From contig JAIRVG010000092.1 in the NCBI GenBank assembly GCA_031253995.1, forward strand, positions 1 to 41,091: DNA of 41,091 bases. The letters run 5' to 3'. Positions 16,846 to 25,268 of the stretch are shown here, piece by piece. Each line of letters begins with the position of its first letter. The stretch's first letter is position 1. The notes beneath the pieces are model-generated. The model was given only the letters and a program-made list of their open reading frames with translations. It was not told the DNA's origin and did no database searches. A program made the position numbers and the translations under genes. Source of the DNA: Paucimonas sp. GTDB taxonomy: Bacteria > Pseudomonadota > Gammaproteobacteria > Pseudomonadales > Pseudomonadaceae.

Positions 16846-17220
16846 GTGAATTCACCGAGTGCCTGCTGTACTCTGGCCGGCGAATTCCGCCAGATAGCAT
16901 CCATCTTGAACAGTACTGCCCTGACGCCCCGCGAGGCCTACCAGATTCTCCGCGACATCGCCCAAGGCATCCGCCCCCTGCGGCGGATCGGCGAACAAAG
17001 CTGGTCGGACGTCCGCAACGGACTGCTGACCGTGGAAGTGGATGGCTGGGTATTCACCCTCTACAACGAAGGCGATGGCCTGGGGTACTGCGACCGCTGC
17101 TACAGCCCCGAGGGTGCGGCCTATATCTACGATGCCGCGCATCCGTATGGGACCAACCCGGTAGAGTTCATGAGCCAGTGGGAGCGGCAGCAGGTCGAGG
17201 GGATGCTGCGCGGCCTCTGA
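16846..17220 (+). CDS. Small conserved protein of unknown function (DUF7693-like)
   Basis: Product of at most 124 aa. From about residue 24 the sequence (LTPREAYQILRD, then RRIGEQSWSDV, VEVDGWVFTLYNEGD and LGYCDRCYSPEG) resembles a small Pseudomonas family of unknown function, which I recall as DUF7693; that name is from memory. A CxxC pair (CDRC) could bind metal. The start is uncertain: GTG at 16846 gives the longest form, with only a weak AGG upstream, and a TTG at 16906 would begin just before the conserved part. No signal peptide or membrane segment. It stands alone between a divergent hydrolase and a REP sequence. Confidence 0.6.
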   Translation: MNSPSACCTLAGEFRQIASILNSTALTPREAYQILRDIAQGIRPLRRIGEQSWSDVRNGLLTVEVDGWVFTLYNEGDGLGYCDRCYSPEGAAYIYDAAHPYGTNPVEFMSQWERQQVEGMLRGL

Positions 17221-17244
17221 TTTTTCATCGAGCTTGAGGGTCTC

Positions 17245-17267
17245 ATCGCGGGTGAACCCGCTCCCAC
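17245..17267. repeat. Single REP sequence
   Basis: A short palindrome GCGGGTGAACCCGC within ATCGCGGGTGAACCCGCTCC, 25 bp after the stop of the small unknown gene. It resembles the REP arms elsewhere in the window but has no partner nearby. It may serve as a transcription stop. Confidence 0.7.
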
Positions 17268-17289
17268 CGGTGTCGCCCAATAGAATGAT

Positions 17290-17304
17290 GAAACAACCTG
17301 TTTC
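17290..17304. promoter_or_regulatory. Perfect dyad GAAACA-N3-TGTTTC, candidate operator
   Basis: GAAACAACCTGTTTC is a perfect 6-bp dyad with a 3-base spacer about 90 bp before the histidine phosphatase start. A TTGACA hexamer follows at 17314-17319, suitable as a -35 element, although no strong -10 is seen at the usual distance. It may bind a regulator of the envelope genes that follow; which one cannot be told from the sequence. Confidence 0.4.
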
Positions 17305-17393
17305 AAGATATTTTTGACATCCGCTTCACCGCTCTCCAACGCCTTGCTCCCTACAGTGCGCTCATTCCCGTTCTGTCTGCCGGAGTGACAGCA

Positions 17394-18083
17394 ATGCTGC
17401 AAGGCGCCATCCACAACCCCGCGATCCATACCCGTCCCAAGCGACGTCGTCTCCCTTCGTTCAAGGTGCTGATTCCGGGCCTCTGTGCCCTTCTGATCCT
17501 GGCCGCGCTGGGTGCGTGGCTTTCCACGAGGACACACGTCATGAGCCTGGGTAGTGAGCAGCAACTGCTCGACAGCGGGGTTTATGGGCAATGGGCCAAG
17601 GGCAAGGTGATCGTGCTGATCCGCCATGCCGAACGTTGCGACCGCTCCAGCAATCCCTGCCTGGACGACCCCGCGGGCATCACCCAGTCCGGCAGCCAGG
17701 CCGCCCTCGAAGTGGGCAACGGCCTGCAGCGCCTCGGCCTGGAAAACACCGACATCCTCGCCAGCCCGGAAGTGCGCACCCAGCAAACCGCTCACTTCAT
17801 CTTCGGCAAGGCCATCGTCACCCGAGACTGGATCGCCCAGTGCGATTCCTCTTTCCCCAAGGCCGCCCTGCAGAACAAGCGTCCCGACTACAACCTGGTG
17901 CTGGTGACCCACAGCGGCTGCATCGACCATGTCGAACGGCAGTTGAAAGTCCTTGGCGGCGAGCGCTCGGCCGAGTATGCCAGCGCCCTGTTCCTCTCCA
18001 TGGACCAACAGGGCAAGGCGCGGATCCTTGGCCAGATGAATGCCAACGAATGGCGCAAGATCGTCGCCAGTGCAGGGAACTGA
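17394..18083 (+). CDS. Membrane-anchored histidine phosphatase (Ais/PmrG-like)
   Basis: Product of 229 aa. A basic N terminus (RPKRRR) is followed by one membrane helix (about residues 25-44) and a histidine-phosphatase domain facing the periplasm. The catalytic core is IRHAE with the phospho-acceptor His78 after Arg77, a third conserved Arg at about 128 (EVRTQQTA), and the second His at 173 (THSGC). The closest recognisable group is Ais/PmrG, which removes phosphate from lipopolysaccharide core heptose, but the substrate is inferred. The ATG at 17394 is preferred over the GTG at 17385 because GGAG sits eight bases before the ATG and overlaps the GTG. The PAP2 gene follows after 4 bp. Confidence 0.85.
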   Translation: MLQGAIHNPAIHTRPKRRRLPSFKVLIPGLCALLILAALGAWLSTRTHVMSLGSEQQLLDSGVYGQWAKGKVIVLIRHAERCDRSSNPCLDDPAGITQSGSQAALEVGNGLQRLGLENTDILASPEVRTQQTAHFIFGKAIVTRDWIAQCDSSFPKAALQNKRPDYNLVLVTHSGCIDHVERQLKVLGGERSAEYASALFLSMDQQGKARILGQMNANEWRKIVASAGN

Positions 18084-18087
18084 GAGC

Positions 18088-19005
18088 ATGCAAGCCACTT
18101 CGCGAAAGGACTTCTACCTGGTCAACCTCGGCGTGCCGCTGCTGCTGGCGGTCGCCGTGTTCCTGCTGTTCGACCTGGCCCGCCTGGACCGGCTGATCAG
18201 CGACCTGCTGCTGGACCCGATCAGCCACCAGTTCATCTTCCTGCACGACCAGACGTTCGAAAAGGTCACCCACAAGTGGCCGCGGATCCTGCCGGACTGG
18301 ACCGGCGAACTGGCGATCGTCGGCAGCCTGCTTTCGTTCCTCTGGCCACTGCTGGCGCGCTTCCCGCGTGCCACCGGCCTGCTGGAAAAAGCCCGAATCG
18401 CCCCGGTACTGCGTTTCACCACGCGCTACCGCCGCGACCTGCTGTTCGTGGTGACAGCCTTTGCCCTGAGCACCACGATCATCCACTACCTGAAGAGCCA
18501 CACAGGCGTGTATTGCCCGGTGGAGACCACCCTGTATGGCGGCGACAAACCGCACCTGGAGTGGTTTGCCAACTTCTCCCCGTGGGACAAGGCCGGTGAC
18601 GGCCGGTGCTGGCCAGGCGGCCATGCCTCCAGCGGCTTCACCCTGCTCGCCCTGTATTTCGTCGCCCTGCGTCATCGCTGGGTGCATGCGCGCAAGCTGC
18701 TGGTGGCGATCCTGGTCATCGGCTGCATCTACGGTACTACCCGCGTGCTGCAGGGCTGGCACTACATGTCGCACACCTTCTGGGCGGGGATCTTCGTCTG
18801 GTTCACCAGCTTCGTCACGGCGTTGTTCTTCTACGGCCGTCCAGCCTTGCAAGGTTTCCCCGAACACGCCACGGGGGTATCCTCTGCCGCTCTATTGCGA
18901 GCTTTCCAGGGCAGAGACCATGACCAGGCAGCTTCTCCTGCTGTTGGCCGCCAGCGTGTTCAGCCAGGCCGCGACGGCCCTGCAGATCCAGCGCCAGCTG
19001 GGTGA
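18088..19005 (+). CDS. PAP2-family membrane phosphatase
   Basis: Product of 305 aa with about five membrane helices. The type 2 phosphatidic acid phosphatase signature is seen: Lys136 in HYLKSHTG, CWPGGHAS (about 174-181) with the catalytic His, and TRVLQGWHYMSHTFW (about 218-232) with the second His. The usual final Asp of HxxxD is His229 here. Substrates in the family include lipid A, undecaprenyl-PP and phospholipids; the phosphatase partner upstream suggests the envelope. The last 45 or so residues after YGRPALQG look non-conserved and run 86 bp into the TorF gene in another frame, so the natural stop may have been lost. The ATG at 18088 fits the start of the family. Confidence 0.88.
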   Translation: MQATSRKDFYLVNLGVPLLLAVAVFLLFDLARLDRLISDLLLDPISHQFIFLHDQTFEKVTHKWPRILPDWTGELAIVGSLLSFLWPLLARFPRATGLLEKARIAPVLRFTTRYRRDLLFVVTAFALSTTIIHYLKSHTGVYCPVETTLYGGDKPHLEWFANFSPWDKAGDGRCWPGGHASSGFTLLALYFVALRHRWVHARKLLVAILVIGCIYGTTRVLQGWHYMSHTFWAGIFVWFTSFVTALFFYGRPALQGFPEHATGVSSAALLRAFQGRDHDQAASPAVGRQRVQPGRDGPADPAPAG

Positions 19006-19639
19006 TTTCGACTTCCGGCTGGGCACCGGCAGTTCCCGCAGCATGGCCCAGGGGCTGATTTCACCCAGCCCTGTCGGCGCCGTGCACGGCGGCCTCGACA
19101 TCAGCCACGCCAGTGGCTGGTACGTCGGCCAGTACACGCCGAGCGCGGGCCTGACGCCCACCTCGACGCTGCGCCTGGACAGTTATTTCGGCATCAAGCA
19201 ACGCTTCAACGACAGCCTCGGCTACGAGGTCGGGCTGATCCACTACAGCCTGCCGAACCTTGCCGACAGCGACAGCTATGCCTTGTATGGCGGGCTTTCG
19301 CTGCTCGGCAGTCGCTTCGGCGGCGCCCTGCGCGACAACCCCGACAACCGCACCGGCACCCTGTTCGCCGACCTCGGCCAGTTGCCGCTGCTGGACGCCG
19401 GACTGACCTTCAAGGTCGCCCACCACCGCCTCGGAACGCCCTTCACCATCAGTGACGGCAGCCAGGTGGAGCACTTCAGCGACTGGTCGCTGCAACTCTC
19501 GCGGCCCTGGCTGGGCCTGGACCTCGACCTGATCTACAGCAGCTCCGACCTCAGTGGCGCAGGCTGCGCGGCCTATGCCGGGATCAATGCCTACTGCGAC
19601 GACATGATCACCTTCAAGGCCCAGCGCAGCTTCTTCTGA
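18920..19639 (+). CDS. TorF-family putative outer-membrane porin
   Basis: Product of 239 aa with a clear signal peptide (MTRQLLLLLAASVFSQAATA). The body is a small beta-barrel of the TorF/Gcw_chp type: GAVHGGLDISHASGWYVGQY, then STLRLDSYFGIKQRFND and LGYEVGLIHYSLP, ending in a C-terminal Phe (KAQRSFF), the sorting signal of outer-membrane barrels. Conserved glycine/aromatic alternation is kept throughout. The start is set by the signal peptide; the longer open frame upstream is PAP2 sequence in another frame. Its stop abuts the stop of the convergent diguanylate cyclase. What it transports is unknown. Confidence 0.8.
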   Translation: MTRQLLLLLAASVFSQAATALQIQRQLGDFDFRLGTGSSRSMAQGLISPSPVGAVHGGLDISHASGWYVGQYTPSAGLTPTSTLRLDSYFGIKQRFNDSLGYEVGLIHYSLPNLADSDSYALYGGLSLLGSRFGGALRDNPDNRTGTLFADLGQLPLLDAGLTFKVAHHRLGTPFTISDGSQVEHFSDWSLQLSRPWLGLDLDLIYSSSDLSGAGCAAYAGINAYCDDMITFKAQRSFF

Positions 19640-21019
19640 TCAGCCGGCCACCGTGTCCCAGGACACCACCCGGTTGCGCCCGCCCTGCTTGGCCTGGTAC
19701 ATGGCCTGGTCGGCCTGGCGCAGCAGGTGCTGGTAGTCCGGGTGGCCGTTGTAGGTGGCCACGCCGATGCTCACCGTCACCGGATGGCGGCGACCCTCGG
19801 TGAGGTTGAGCTTCTCCGCCTCGACCTGGCGGCGCAGTTTCTCCGCGACCTTCAGCGCATTGCCGTTGTTGATGTCCACCAGGATCATCAGGAACTCCTC
19901 GCCTCCCATGCGGAACACGTAGTCCCCCGCCCGGCTGTGACTGCTGAGGATTTCCGCGGTCTGCTGGAGGATGAGGTCGCCGGCATCGTGGCCGTAGGTG
20001 TCGTTGATGTCCTTGAAGCGATCGATGTCCACCGACAGCACCGAGAACGACTGGCCGGTCTTCTGCGCGATGCTGATCTCGTTGCCGATCACCACCGGCA
20101 GGAATTTGCGGTTGAGCATGCGGGTGAGCACGTCGCGGCCGCTTTCCAGTTCGTTGGCGGTGTTGAACAGGCTGTCGAGGTTGAACATCAGGCTCTTGGT
20201 CTGGTCGCGGATCTCCCGCAGCAGGCTCATGCGCTGCCCGTCTTCGGCGGCGAGGAACATCGGCAGCAATTGGTCATCCATGGTGCGGATGATGCGCAGG
20301 ATCTCATCGCTTTCCTTGGTGTTCTGGAAGGCGTAGGCGCCCTTGTGGCGGAACCACAAACCGAAGTCCGAGGCGGCCAGGCGCGGCAGGTTGACCCCGC
20401 TGGAGCCCATCACCAGGTCGAACATCAGGCTGTTCTCCCAGTCGAGCAAGGCGCCGCGCTGGCGCTCGCGCTCGGTGGTGATGTTCTGCAACACCGAGAA
20501 CAGCCGATAGCCTTCCTCGTTGCGCGAGTTGCGGTCATGGGAGCGGCTGTAGGCATGGCTCATGATTTCCATGGCCAGGTCCATGGACTCGCTGGACAGG
20601 CGCAGGATCTGCGCGTGGTCCTCGGCGGCCCAGCCCTGCTCGACGATCATCTGGAACAGCTGCTTCTTCAAATAGCGCGCGCCGCCAAGCACCAGGTGCA
20701 GGGGCACGTCGATACGCGCATGGACCTCGCCGACCTGCCTCTGCAGGGCGACCAAGGGCAGGAAATCGGTGTCGGCGCTGGCCGAGTAGACCTTGACCAG
20801 CCAGGCCTGCATCGAGCTGCCGAGGCGGCTCTTCACTTCGTCATGGGAAAGGATCAACGAGGCATTGGGGTCGGCCAGCATGTGTTCGTAGAAGCGCGCG
20901 GCGAGCGTGACCTTGTGGGTCTCGACCAGGCGCTGCAAGGCATCGGTCAGGGTACGGGGGAATTGCGCAACCAGGCTGTGCCATTCCCTGGCTTGTAGTT
21001 CTGGAGAAACGCTGGGCAT
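19640..21019 (-). CDS. dosC: Globin-coupled diguanylate cyclase (DosC-like)
   Basis: Product of 459 aa. The N-terminal globin-coupled sensor domain (about 10-160) has the proximal haem His100 in GEVHARIDVP and Tyr44 at the place of the distal Tyr of E. coli DosC. A middle helical domain (about 165-300) links to a GGDEF domain (about 305-455). The active site reads GGEEF (372-376), and RAGD five residues before it is an intact RxxD inhibitory site, so an active, feedback-controlled enzyme making c-di-GMP from GTP in response to oxygen is expected. The ATG at 21019 (MPSVSPELQ) is preferred; an in-frame extension upstream crosses the terminator hairpin. It could feed c-di-GMP to BcsA, but that link is inference. 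Confidence 0.93.
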   Translation of the reverse strand: MPSVSPELQAREWHSLVAQFPRTLTDALQRLVETHKVTLAARFYEHMLADPNASLILSHDEVKSRLGSSMQAWLVKVYSASADTDFLPLVALQRQVGEVHARIDVPLHLVLGGARYLKKQLFQMIVEQGWAAEDHAQILRLSSESMDLAMEIMSHAYSRSHDRNSRNEEGYRLFSVLQNITTERERQRGALLDWENSLMFDLVMGSSGVNLPRLAASDFGLWFRHKGAYAFQNTKESDEILRIIRTMDDQLLPMFLAAEDGQRMSLLREIRDQTKSLMFNLDSLFNTANELESGRDVLTRMLNRKFLPVVIGNEISIAQKTGQSFSVLSVDIDRFKDINDTYGHDAGDLILQQTAEILSSHSRAGDYVFRMGGEEFLMILVDINNGNALKVAEKLRRQVEAEKLNLTEGRRHPVTVSIGVATYNGHPDYQHLLRQADQAMYQAKQGGRNRVVSWDTVAG

Positions 21020-21052
21020 GTTTGGCCTATTTTCAGTCCGGCAGAAAACGTG

Positions 21053-21078
21053 ACGCCCCTTCGCAGGCGAAGGGGCGT
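21053..21078 (-). terminator. Intrinsic terminator after the MBL hydrolase
   Basis: A 12-bp perfect stem (ACGCCCCTTCGC / GCGAAGGGGCGT) with a two-base loop, followed on the minus strand by CACGTTTTCTG. It lies between the MBL-fold gene stop and the diguanylate cyclase start and would stop transcription of the former. Confidence 0.7.
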
Positions 21079-21085
21079 TCTGCAT

Positions 21086-21110
21086 TGGCGAACGCGTGCT
21101 GCGTTCGCCA
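21086..21110. terminator. Second hairpin in the same gap
   Basis: A perfect 10-bp stem (TGGCGAACGC / GCGTTCGCCA) with a five-base loop, just upstream (minus-strand sense) of the terminator at 21053-21078. No U-tract follows it directly. The two stacked hairpins separate the MBL gene from the cyclase promoter region. Confidence 0.5.
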
Positions 21111-21169
21111 GCCGCGCATTCTATTGCACGACGAACATGAATGTCTTTGAAGTGCAGCCTTGGCGTGGA

Positions 21170-22261
21170 TCAGCGTCCTTCATGCAGGCAGCAGCGACGG
21201 GCAGTCGCCTGGCTGTCCGCGAGCTGCTCCGCCGCCACCGGTTCGCGCCACCAGCGCTTGCCGGGCTGCGGCGCATACAGGTCGAAACGTTCGCCCATGC
21301 CCGGGGTGGTGACGCTGACGCCCTGTTCGGCGGCATGCTCCAGCACGGTTTCGAAGGGTTCGTACCAGGCGTGCATGGCCAGGTCGAAGGTGCCGTTGTG
21401 GATCGGCAGCAACCAGCGCCCGCCCAGGTCGACATGAGCCTGCACGGTCTGCCTGGGGTGCATGTGCACGTAGGGCCAGTGCTCGTTCCAGGCCCCGGTT
21501 TCCATCAGGGTCAGGTCGAACGGGCCGAAGCGCCGGCCGATCTCGGCGAAGCCGTCGAAATAGCCGGTGTCGCCACTGAAGAACAGGCGCAGGTCGGGCG
21601 CCTCGATGACCCAGGAGCACCACAGGGTGCGATTGCCATCCCGCAGGCCGCGGCCGGAGAAGTGCTGCGCCGGGGTGGCGGTGAGGCGCAGGCCGCCGGC
21701 GTCGATGCCCTGCCACCAGTCGAACTGGCGCACCTTGCTGGCGGGCACGCCCCAGGCCAGCAGGCGGTCGCCGACGCCCAGCGGGGTGACGAACAGCTCG
21801 ACCTTGGGCGCCAGGACCTTGATGGTGGCGCGGTCGAGGTGGTCGTAGTGGTCGTGGGAGAGGATCACGCCGCGGATCGGCGGCAGTTCGGCGAGGGTCA
21901 CCGGTGGCTCGTGGAAGCGCTTGGGGCCGGCGAAGGAGAATGGCGAGGCGCGCTTGGAAAACACCGGGTCGGTCAGCCACCAGCCGCCCTGGAGCCTGAA
22001 CAGCAGGGTCGAATGGCCGAGGCGGAACAGGCTGCCATCGGCGGCCGCGTCCAGGTCGGCGCGGGTCAGGCGCTGTACCGGCAGGGTCACGCGGGGCACG
22101 GTGAAGCGCGGCTTGTTGAACAACAGGTTCCAGATCACCCTGGCGTCGGGCTCGGGGGAATCGGCCGGGCGCGGCGTGAGATTGTGAAAGCGTCCCTGCC
22201 GGGCCTGGGGCGAATGGTCATGGTCGGCGATCGGCGCACGCAGCAGCGGTGGGAGTTTCAA
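21170..22261 (-). CDS. MBL-fold metallo-hydrolase (UlaG/NAPE-PLD-like)
   Basis: Product of 363 aa in the metallo-beta-lactamase superfamily. The metal-binding motif LSHDHYDHLD (His136, His138, Asp140, His141) is complete, and further ligands are in AQHFSGRG and FSGDTGYFDGF. The run ETGAWNE...HMHPRQTVQAHVDLGGRWLLPIHNGTFDLA is typical of the subgroup related to UlaG and N-acyl-phosphatidylethanolamine phospholipase D. The start is most likely TTG at 22261, with GAGGA nine bases upstream; the longer frame to 22381 lacks a ribosome binding site and has atypical composition. The substrate cannot be told. It is divergent from the efflux genes at 22410. Confidence 0.88.
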   Translation of the reverse strand: MKLPPLLRAPIADHDHSPQARQGRFHNLTPRPADSPEPDARVIWNLLFNKPRFTVPRVTLPVQRLTRADLDAAADGSLFRLGHSTLLFRLQGGWWLTDPVFSKRASPFSFAGPKRFHEPPVTLAELPPIRGVILSHDHYDHLDRATIKVLAPKVELFVTPLGVGDRLLAWGVPASKVRQFDWWQGIDAGGLRLTATPAQHFSGRGLRDGNRTLWCSWVIEAPDLRLFFSGDTGYFDGFAEIGRRFGPFDLTLMETGAWNEHWPYVHMHPRQTVQAHVDLGGRWLLPIHNGTFDLAMHAWYEPFETVLEHAAEQGVSVTTPGMGERFDLYAPQPGKRWWREPVAAEQLADSQATARRCCLHEGR

Positions 22262-22409
22262 GGTTGGGTGTCCTCGGCGGGAAGGATTTTCCAATCTACG
22301 CTGGTTGGACGGTGATTCAAGAGAACGAGGATGAATTGCGCGGATCGGACAAGGAGCGTGGAGAAATAGGCAAGCCCTCACTTTTCAAATCCGCCGCGGC
22401 GCCACACGG

Positions 22410-24125
22410 ATGTTCTTCCCCCCACACCTCGCGTACAGTTTTCCCCAAGCACCCCAGGTACCGCCGACCTTGCCAACCGACAAATACGCCCCCCGCCAAT
22501 GGCTGCCCCACGAAAAGCCCACCCTGCCCGGCTCGCCCTCGACGCCGCTGCACGCGCCGGGCAAGCGCCTGGCCTATGGCGCGGTCGGCCTGCTGGTGGC
22601 GATCACCGGCGGCCTGGGCAACGCGCTGGTCACCGCCAACCTGCCCTTCCTGCAGGGCGCACTGGGCGCCACCACCGCGGAAATGGCCTGGCTGCCGGCG
22701 GCCTTCGTCATGACCAACGTGTCGATGAACCTGCTGCTGGTGAAGTTCCGCCAGGAATTCGGCCTGCGCGCCTTCACCGAGGTGTTCCTGGTGCTCTACG
22801 CCCTGGTCACCTTCGCCCACCTGTTCGTCAACGACCTCAACTCCGCCATCGCCGTACGCGCCGCCCATGGCATGGTCGGCGCGGCCCTCAGTTCCCTGGG
22901 CCTGTATTACATGATCCAGGCCTTCCCCGCGCAATGGCGCCTCAAGGCCATGGTCCTCGGCCTCGGTGCCTCGCAGTTGGCGGTGCCGCTGGCCAGGGTA
23001 TTCTCCGAAGACCTGCTGCAGATCGCCGAATGGCGCGGCCTGTACCTGTTCGAACTGGGCCTGGCCCTGGCCGCGCTGGGTTGCGTGCTGCTGCTCAAGT
23101 TGCCACCGGGGGACCGCTTCAAGACCTTCGAGCCGCTGGACTTCCTCACCTTCTCGCTGATGGCCAGCGGCACCGCCCTGCTCTGCGCCGTGCTGTCCCT
23201 GGGCCGCATCGACTGGTGGCTGGACGCGCCGTGGATAGGCGTCGCCCTGGCCTCCTCCATCGCCCTGGTGTTCAGCGGCCTGGCCATCGAGCACAACCGC
23301 GCCAACCCGCTGCTGATGACCCGCTGGCTGGGCAGCGGAGCGATCATCCGCCTGGCCCTGTGCGTGGTGCTGATCCGCATGGTCACCTCGGAACAGTCCA
23401 CCGGTGCCGTGGGCTTTCTCCAGGCCCTGAACCTGGGCAGCGAGCAGCTGCGCAGCCTGTACTGGATCATGTTCCTCGGCGCGGCAGCCGGGCTTGCCAC
23501 CAGCGCCCTGACCATCAACCCGCAGCACCTGATCCTGCCGTTGTTCATCTCCCTCGCAGCGATGGCCACCGGCGCCTTCATGGACAGTTCGTCGAGCAAC
23601 CTCACCCGCCCGGCGCAGATGTACCTGAGCCAGTTCCTGCTGGCCTTCGGCAGCACCTTCTTCCTCGGCCCGAGCATGGCCCTGGGCATCAGTCACGTGC
23701 GCGCCAATCCGCGCAACCTGGTGAGCTTCTCGGTGATGTTCGGGATCTGCAACAACCTCGGCGGCCTGCTCGGCGCGGCCCTGCTGGGCACCTTCCAGAC
23801 CGTGCGGGAGAAATTTCACTCCAGCCATCTGGTGGAACAGCTCAGCGGCCTGGAACCCTTGGTCAACGCGCGGATCCAGAGCGGCGGCGCCGGCTATGCC
23901 GGGGTGATCGCCGACCCGGCGCTGCGCACCGAAGCGGGCCTGCGCCTGCTGGCCAATGCCGCCACCCGCGAGGCGAACATCCTCGCCTATAACGATGTCT
24001 TCATGCTGATCGGCTGCATTGCCGTGCTGACCATGATCTGGATCTTCATCCGCAGCCTGCGCCTGCGCTACCTTGCCCGCCAGGCTGCGATCACCTCCAC
24101 CCCAAGCGACGCGCCGAGCCGATGA
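22410..24125 (+). CDS. MFS efflux transporter, DHA2/EmrB-like
   Basis: Product of 571 aa with about 14 hydrophobic segments, as in the DHA2 drug:proton antiporter group (EmrB). It starts its membrane part at about residue 54 (YGAVGLLVAITGGLGNALVTANLPFLQGALG) and carries the family-like MAWLPAAFVMTN block. It is followed by an HlyD-type adaptor with an ATGA overlap, the usual pair for export across both membranes; no TolC-like outer-membrane gene is nearby. The start is uncertain: the ATG at 22410 has no good ribosome binding site, and a TTG at 22470 (LPTDKYAPRQW) with a weak AGG upstream is an alternative. The substrate is unknown. Confidence 0.9.
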   Translation: MFFPPHLAYSFPQAPQVPPTLPTDKYAPRQWLPHEKPTLPGSPSTPLHAPGKRLAYGAVGLLVAITGGLGNALVTANLPFLQGALGATTAEMAWLPAAFVMTNVSMNLLLVKFRQEFGLRAFTEVFLVLYALVTFAHLFVNDLNSAIAVRAAHGMVGAALSSLGLYYMIQAFPAQWRLKAMVLGLGASQLAVPLARVFSEDLLQIAEWRGLYLFELGLALAALGCVLLLKLPPGDRFKTFEPLDFLTFSLMASGTALLCAVLSLGRIDWWLDAPWIGVALASSIALVFSGLAIEHNRANPLLMTRWLGSGAIIRLALCVVLIRMVTSEQSTGAVGFLQALNLGSEQLRSLYWIMFLGAAAGLATSALTINPQHLILPLFISLAAMATGAFMDSSSSNLTRPAQMYLSQFLLAFGSTFFLGPSMALGISHVRANPRNLVSFSVMFGICNNLGGLLGAALLGTFQTVREKFHSSHLVEQLSGLEPLVNARIQSGGAGYAGVIADPALRTEAGLRLLANAATREANILAYNDVFMLIGCIAVLTMIWIFIRSLRLRYLARQAAITSTPSDAPSR

Positions 24126-25249
24126 CCCAGGAAACGCCCTCGACCACCACCACCGCCCTCGCCGAAACCCCGGAAGGCACGCCACCGCCCAGCGAACCCG
24201 CCAGCCCGGTGCGCTCGCGACGCGTGCGCCTGCTGTCGAGCCTGAGCTTTGCCGCCGTGGCCATCGTCGGCATCCTCGTCGTGCTCTACGCCTGGCGCCT
24301 GCCGCCGTTCAGCAGCACCATCGAAAGCACGGAAAACGCCCTGGTGCGTGGTCAGGTGACGATCATCGGGCCGCAACTGGCCGGCTATATCGTCGAGGTG
24401 CCGGTGCACGACTTCCAGTTCGTCAAGGCCGGCGACCTGCTGGTGCGCCTCGACGACCGCATCTACACCCAACGCCTGGCCCAGGCGCAGGCCCAGTTGC
24501 AGCAGCAACGGGCGGCGCTGGCCAACAACCTGCAGCAGCGCAACAGCGCCGAGGCGGTGATCGCCCAGCGCCAGGCAGCGATCGACGACGCCAGCGCGCA
24601 AGCGGCAAAAAGCGCCGCAGACCTGCGCCGCAACCAGGACCTGGTCAGCGACGGCTCGGTATCCCGGCGCGAGTTCGATGTCACCCGCGCCAGCCATGCC
24701 GCCGCGGTGGCCAGCCTGGCCCAGGCGAAGGCCGCACTGGAAATCGCCCGCCAGGACCGGGAGACGGTGATCGTCAACCGCGCCGCCCTGGAAGCCGCGG
24801 TGGAGAATGCCAAGGCCGCCGTGGAGCTGGCCCGCATCGACCTGGACAACACCCGGGTCACGGCGCCTCGCGATGGCCAGCTCGGGCAGATCGGCACCCG
24901 CCTTGGCGCCTACGTCAATTCCGGGGCGCAGTTGATGGCGCTGGTGCCGGATACCTTGTGGGTGATTGCCAACCTGAAGGAGACGCAGATGGCCAATGTG
25001 CGCATTGGCCAGGCGGCGAGCTTTAGCGTCGACGCGCTGGACCATTTGAAGCTGCGCGGGCATGTGCAGCAGATATCGCCGGCCACCGGTTCCGAGTTCG
25101 CCTTGCTGCAGGCGGACAACGCCACGGGCAACTTCGTCAAGATCGCCCAGCGGATACCGGTGCGGATCACGGTGGACCCGGAGCAGCCGGAGGCGAAGCG
25201 GCTGCGGCCGGGGATGTCGGTGGTGGTGAGTATCGATACGCGGGAGTGA
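24122..25249 (+). CDS. HlyD-family periplasmic adaptor (EmrA-like)
   Basis: Product of 375 aa. A Thr/Pro-rich cytoplasmic N terminus (1-30) precedes one membrane helix (about 40-58), then the biotinyl-lipoyl-like half motif (VRGQVTIIGPQLAGYIVEVPVHDFQFVKAGDLLVRLD), a long Gln/Ala-rich coiled coil (about 115-235), the second lipoyl half (LDNTRVTAPRDGQLGQI) and a beta-barrel end. It should connect the MFS pump to an outer-membrane channel. Its ATG overlaps the transporter stop, so the two are coupled. It converges on the nitrilase gene with 19 bp between stops. Confidence 0.92.
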   Translation: MTQETPSTTTTALAETPEGTPPPSEPASPVRSRRVRLLSSLSFAAVAIVGILVVLYAWRLPPFSSTIESTENALVRGQVTIIGPQLAGYIVEVPVHDFQFVKAGDLLVRLDDRIYTQRLAQAQAQLQQQRAALANNLQQRNSAEAVIAQRQAAIDDASAQAAKSAADLRRNQDLVSDGSVSRREFDVTRASHAAAVASLAQAKAALEIARQDRETVIVNRAALEAAVENAKAAVELARIDLDNTRVTAPRDGQLGQIGTRLGAYVNSGAQLMALVPDTLWVIANLKETQMANVRIGQAASFSVDALDHLKLRGHVQQISPATGSEFALLQADNATGNFVKIAQRIPVRITVDPEQPEAKRLRPGMSVVVSIDTRE

Positions 25250-25268
25250 GGTTGTCTTGAGACAAGCA

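Noticed and set aside
25253..25268. Small hairpin TTGTCT/AGACAA between the HlyD and nitrilase genes
   Set aside because: The stem is only six bases with a two-base loop and no T-run, too weak to call a terminator.
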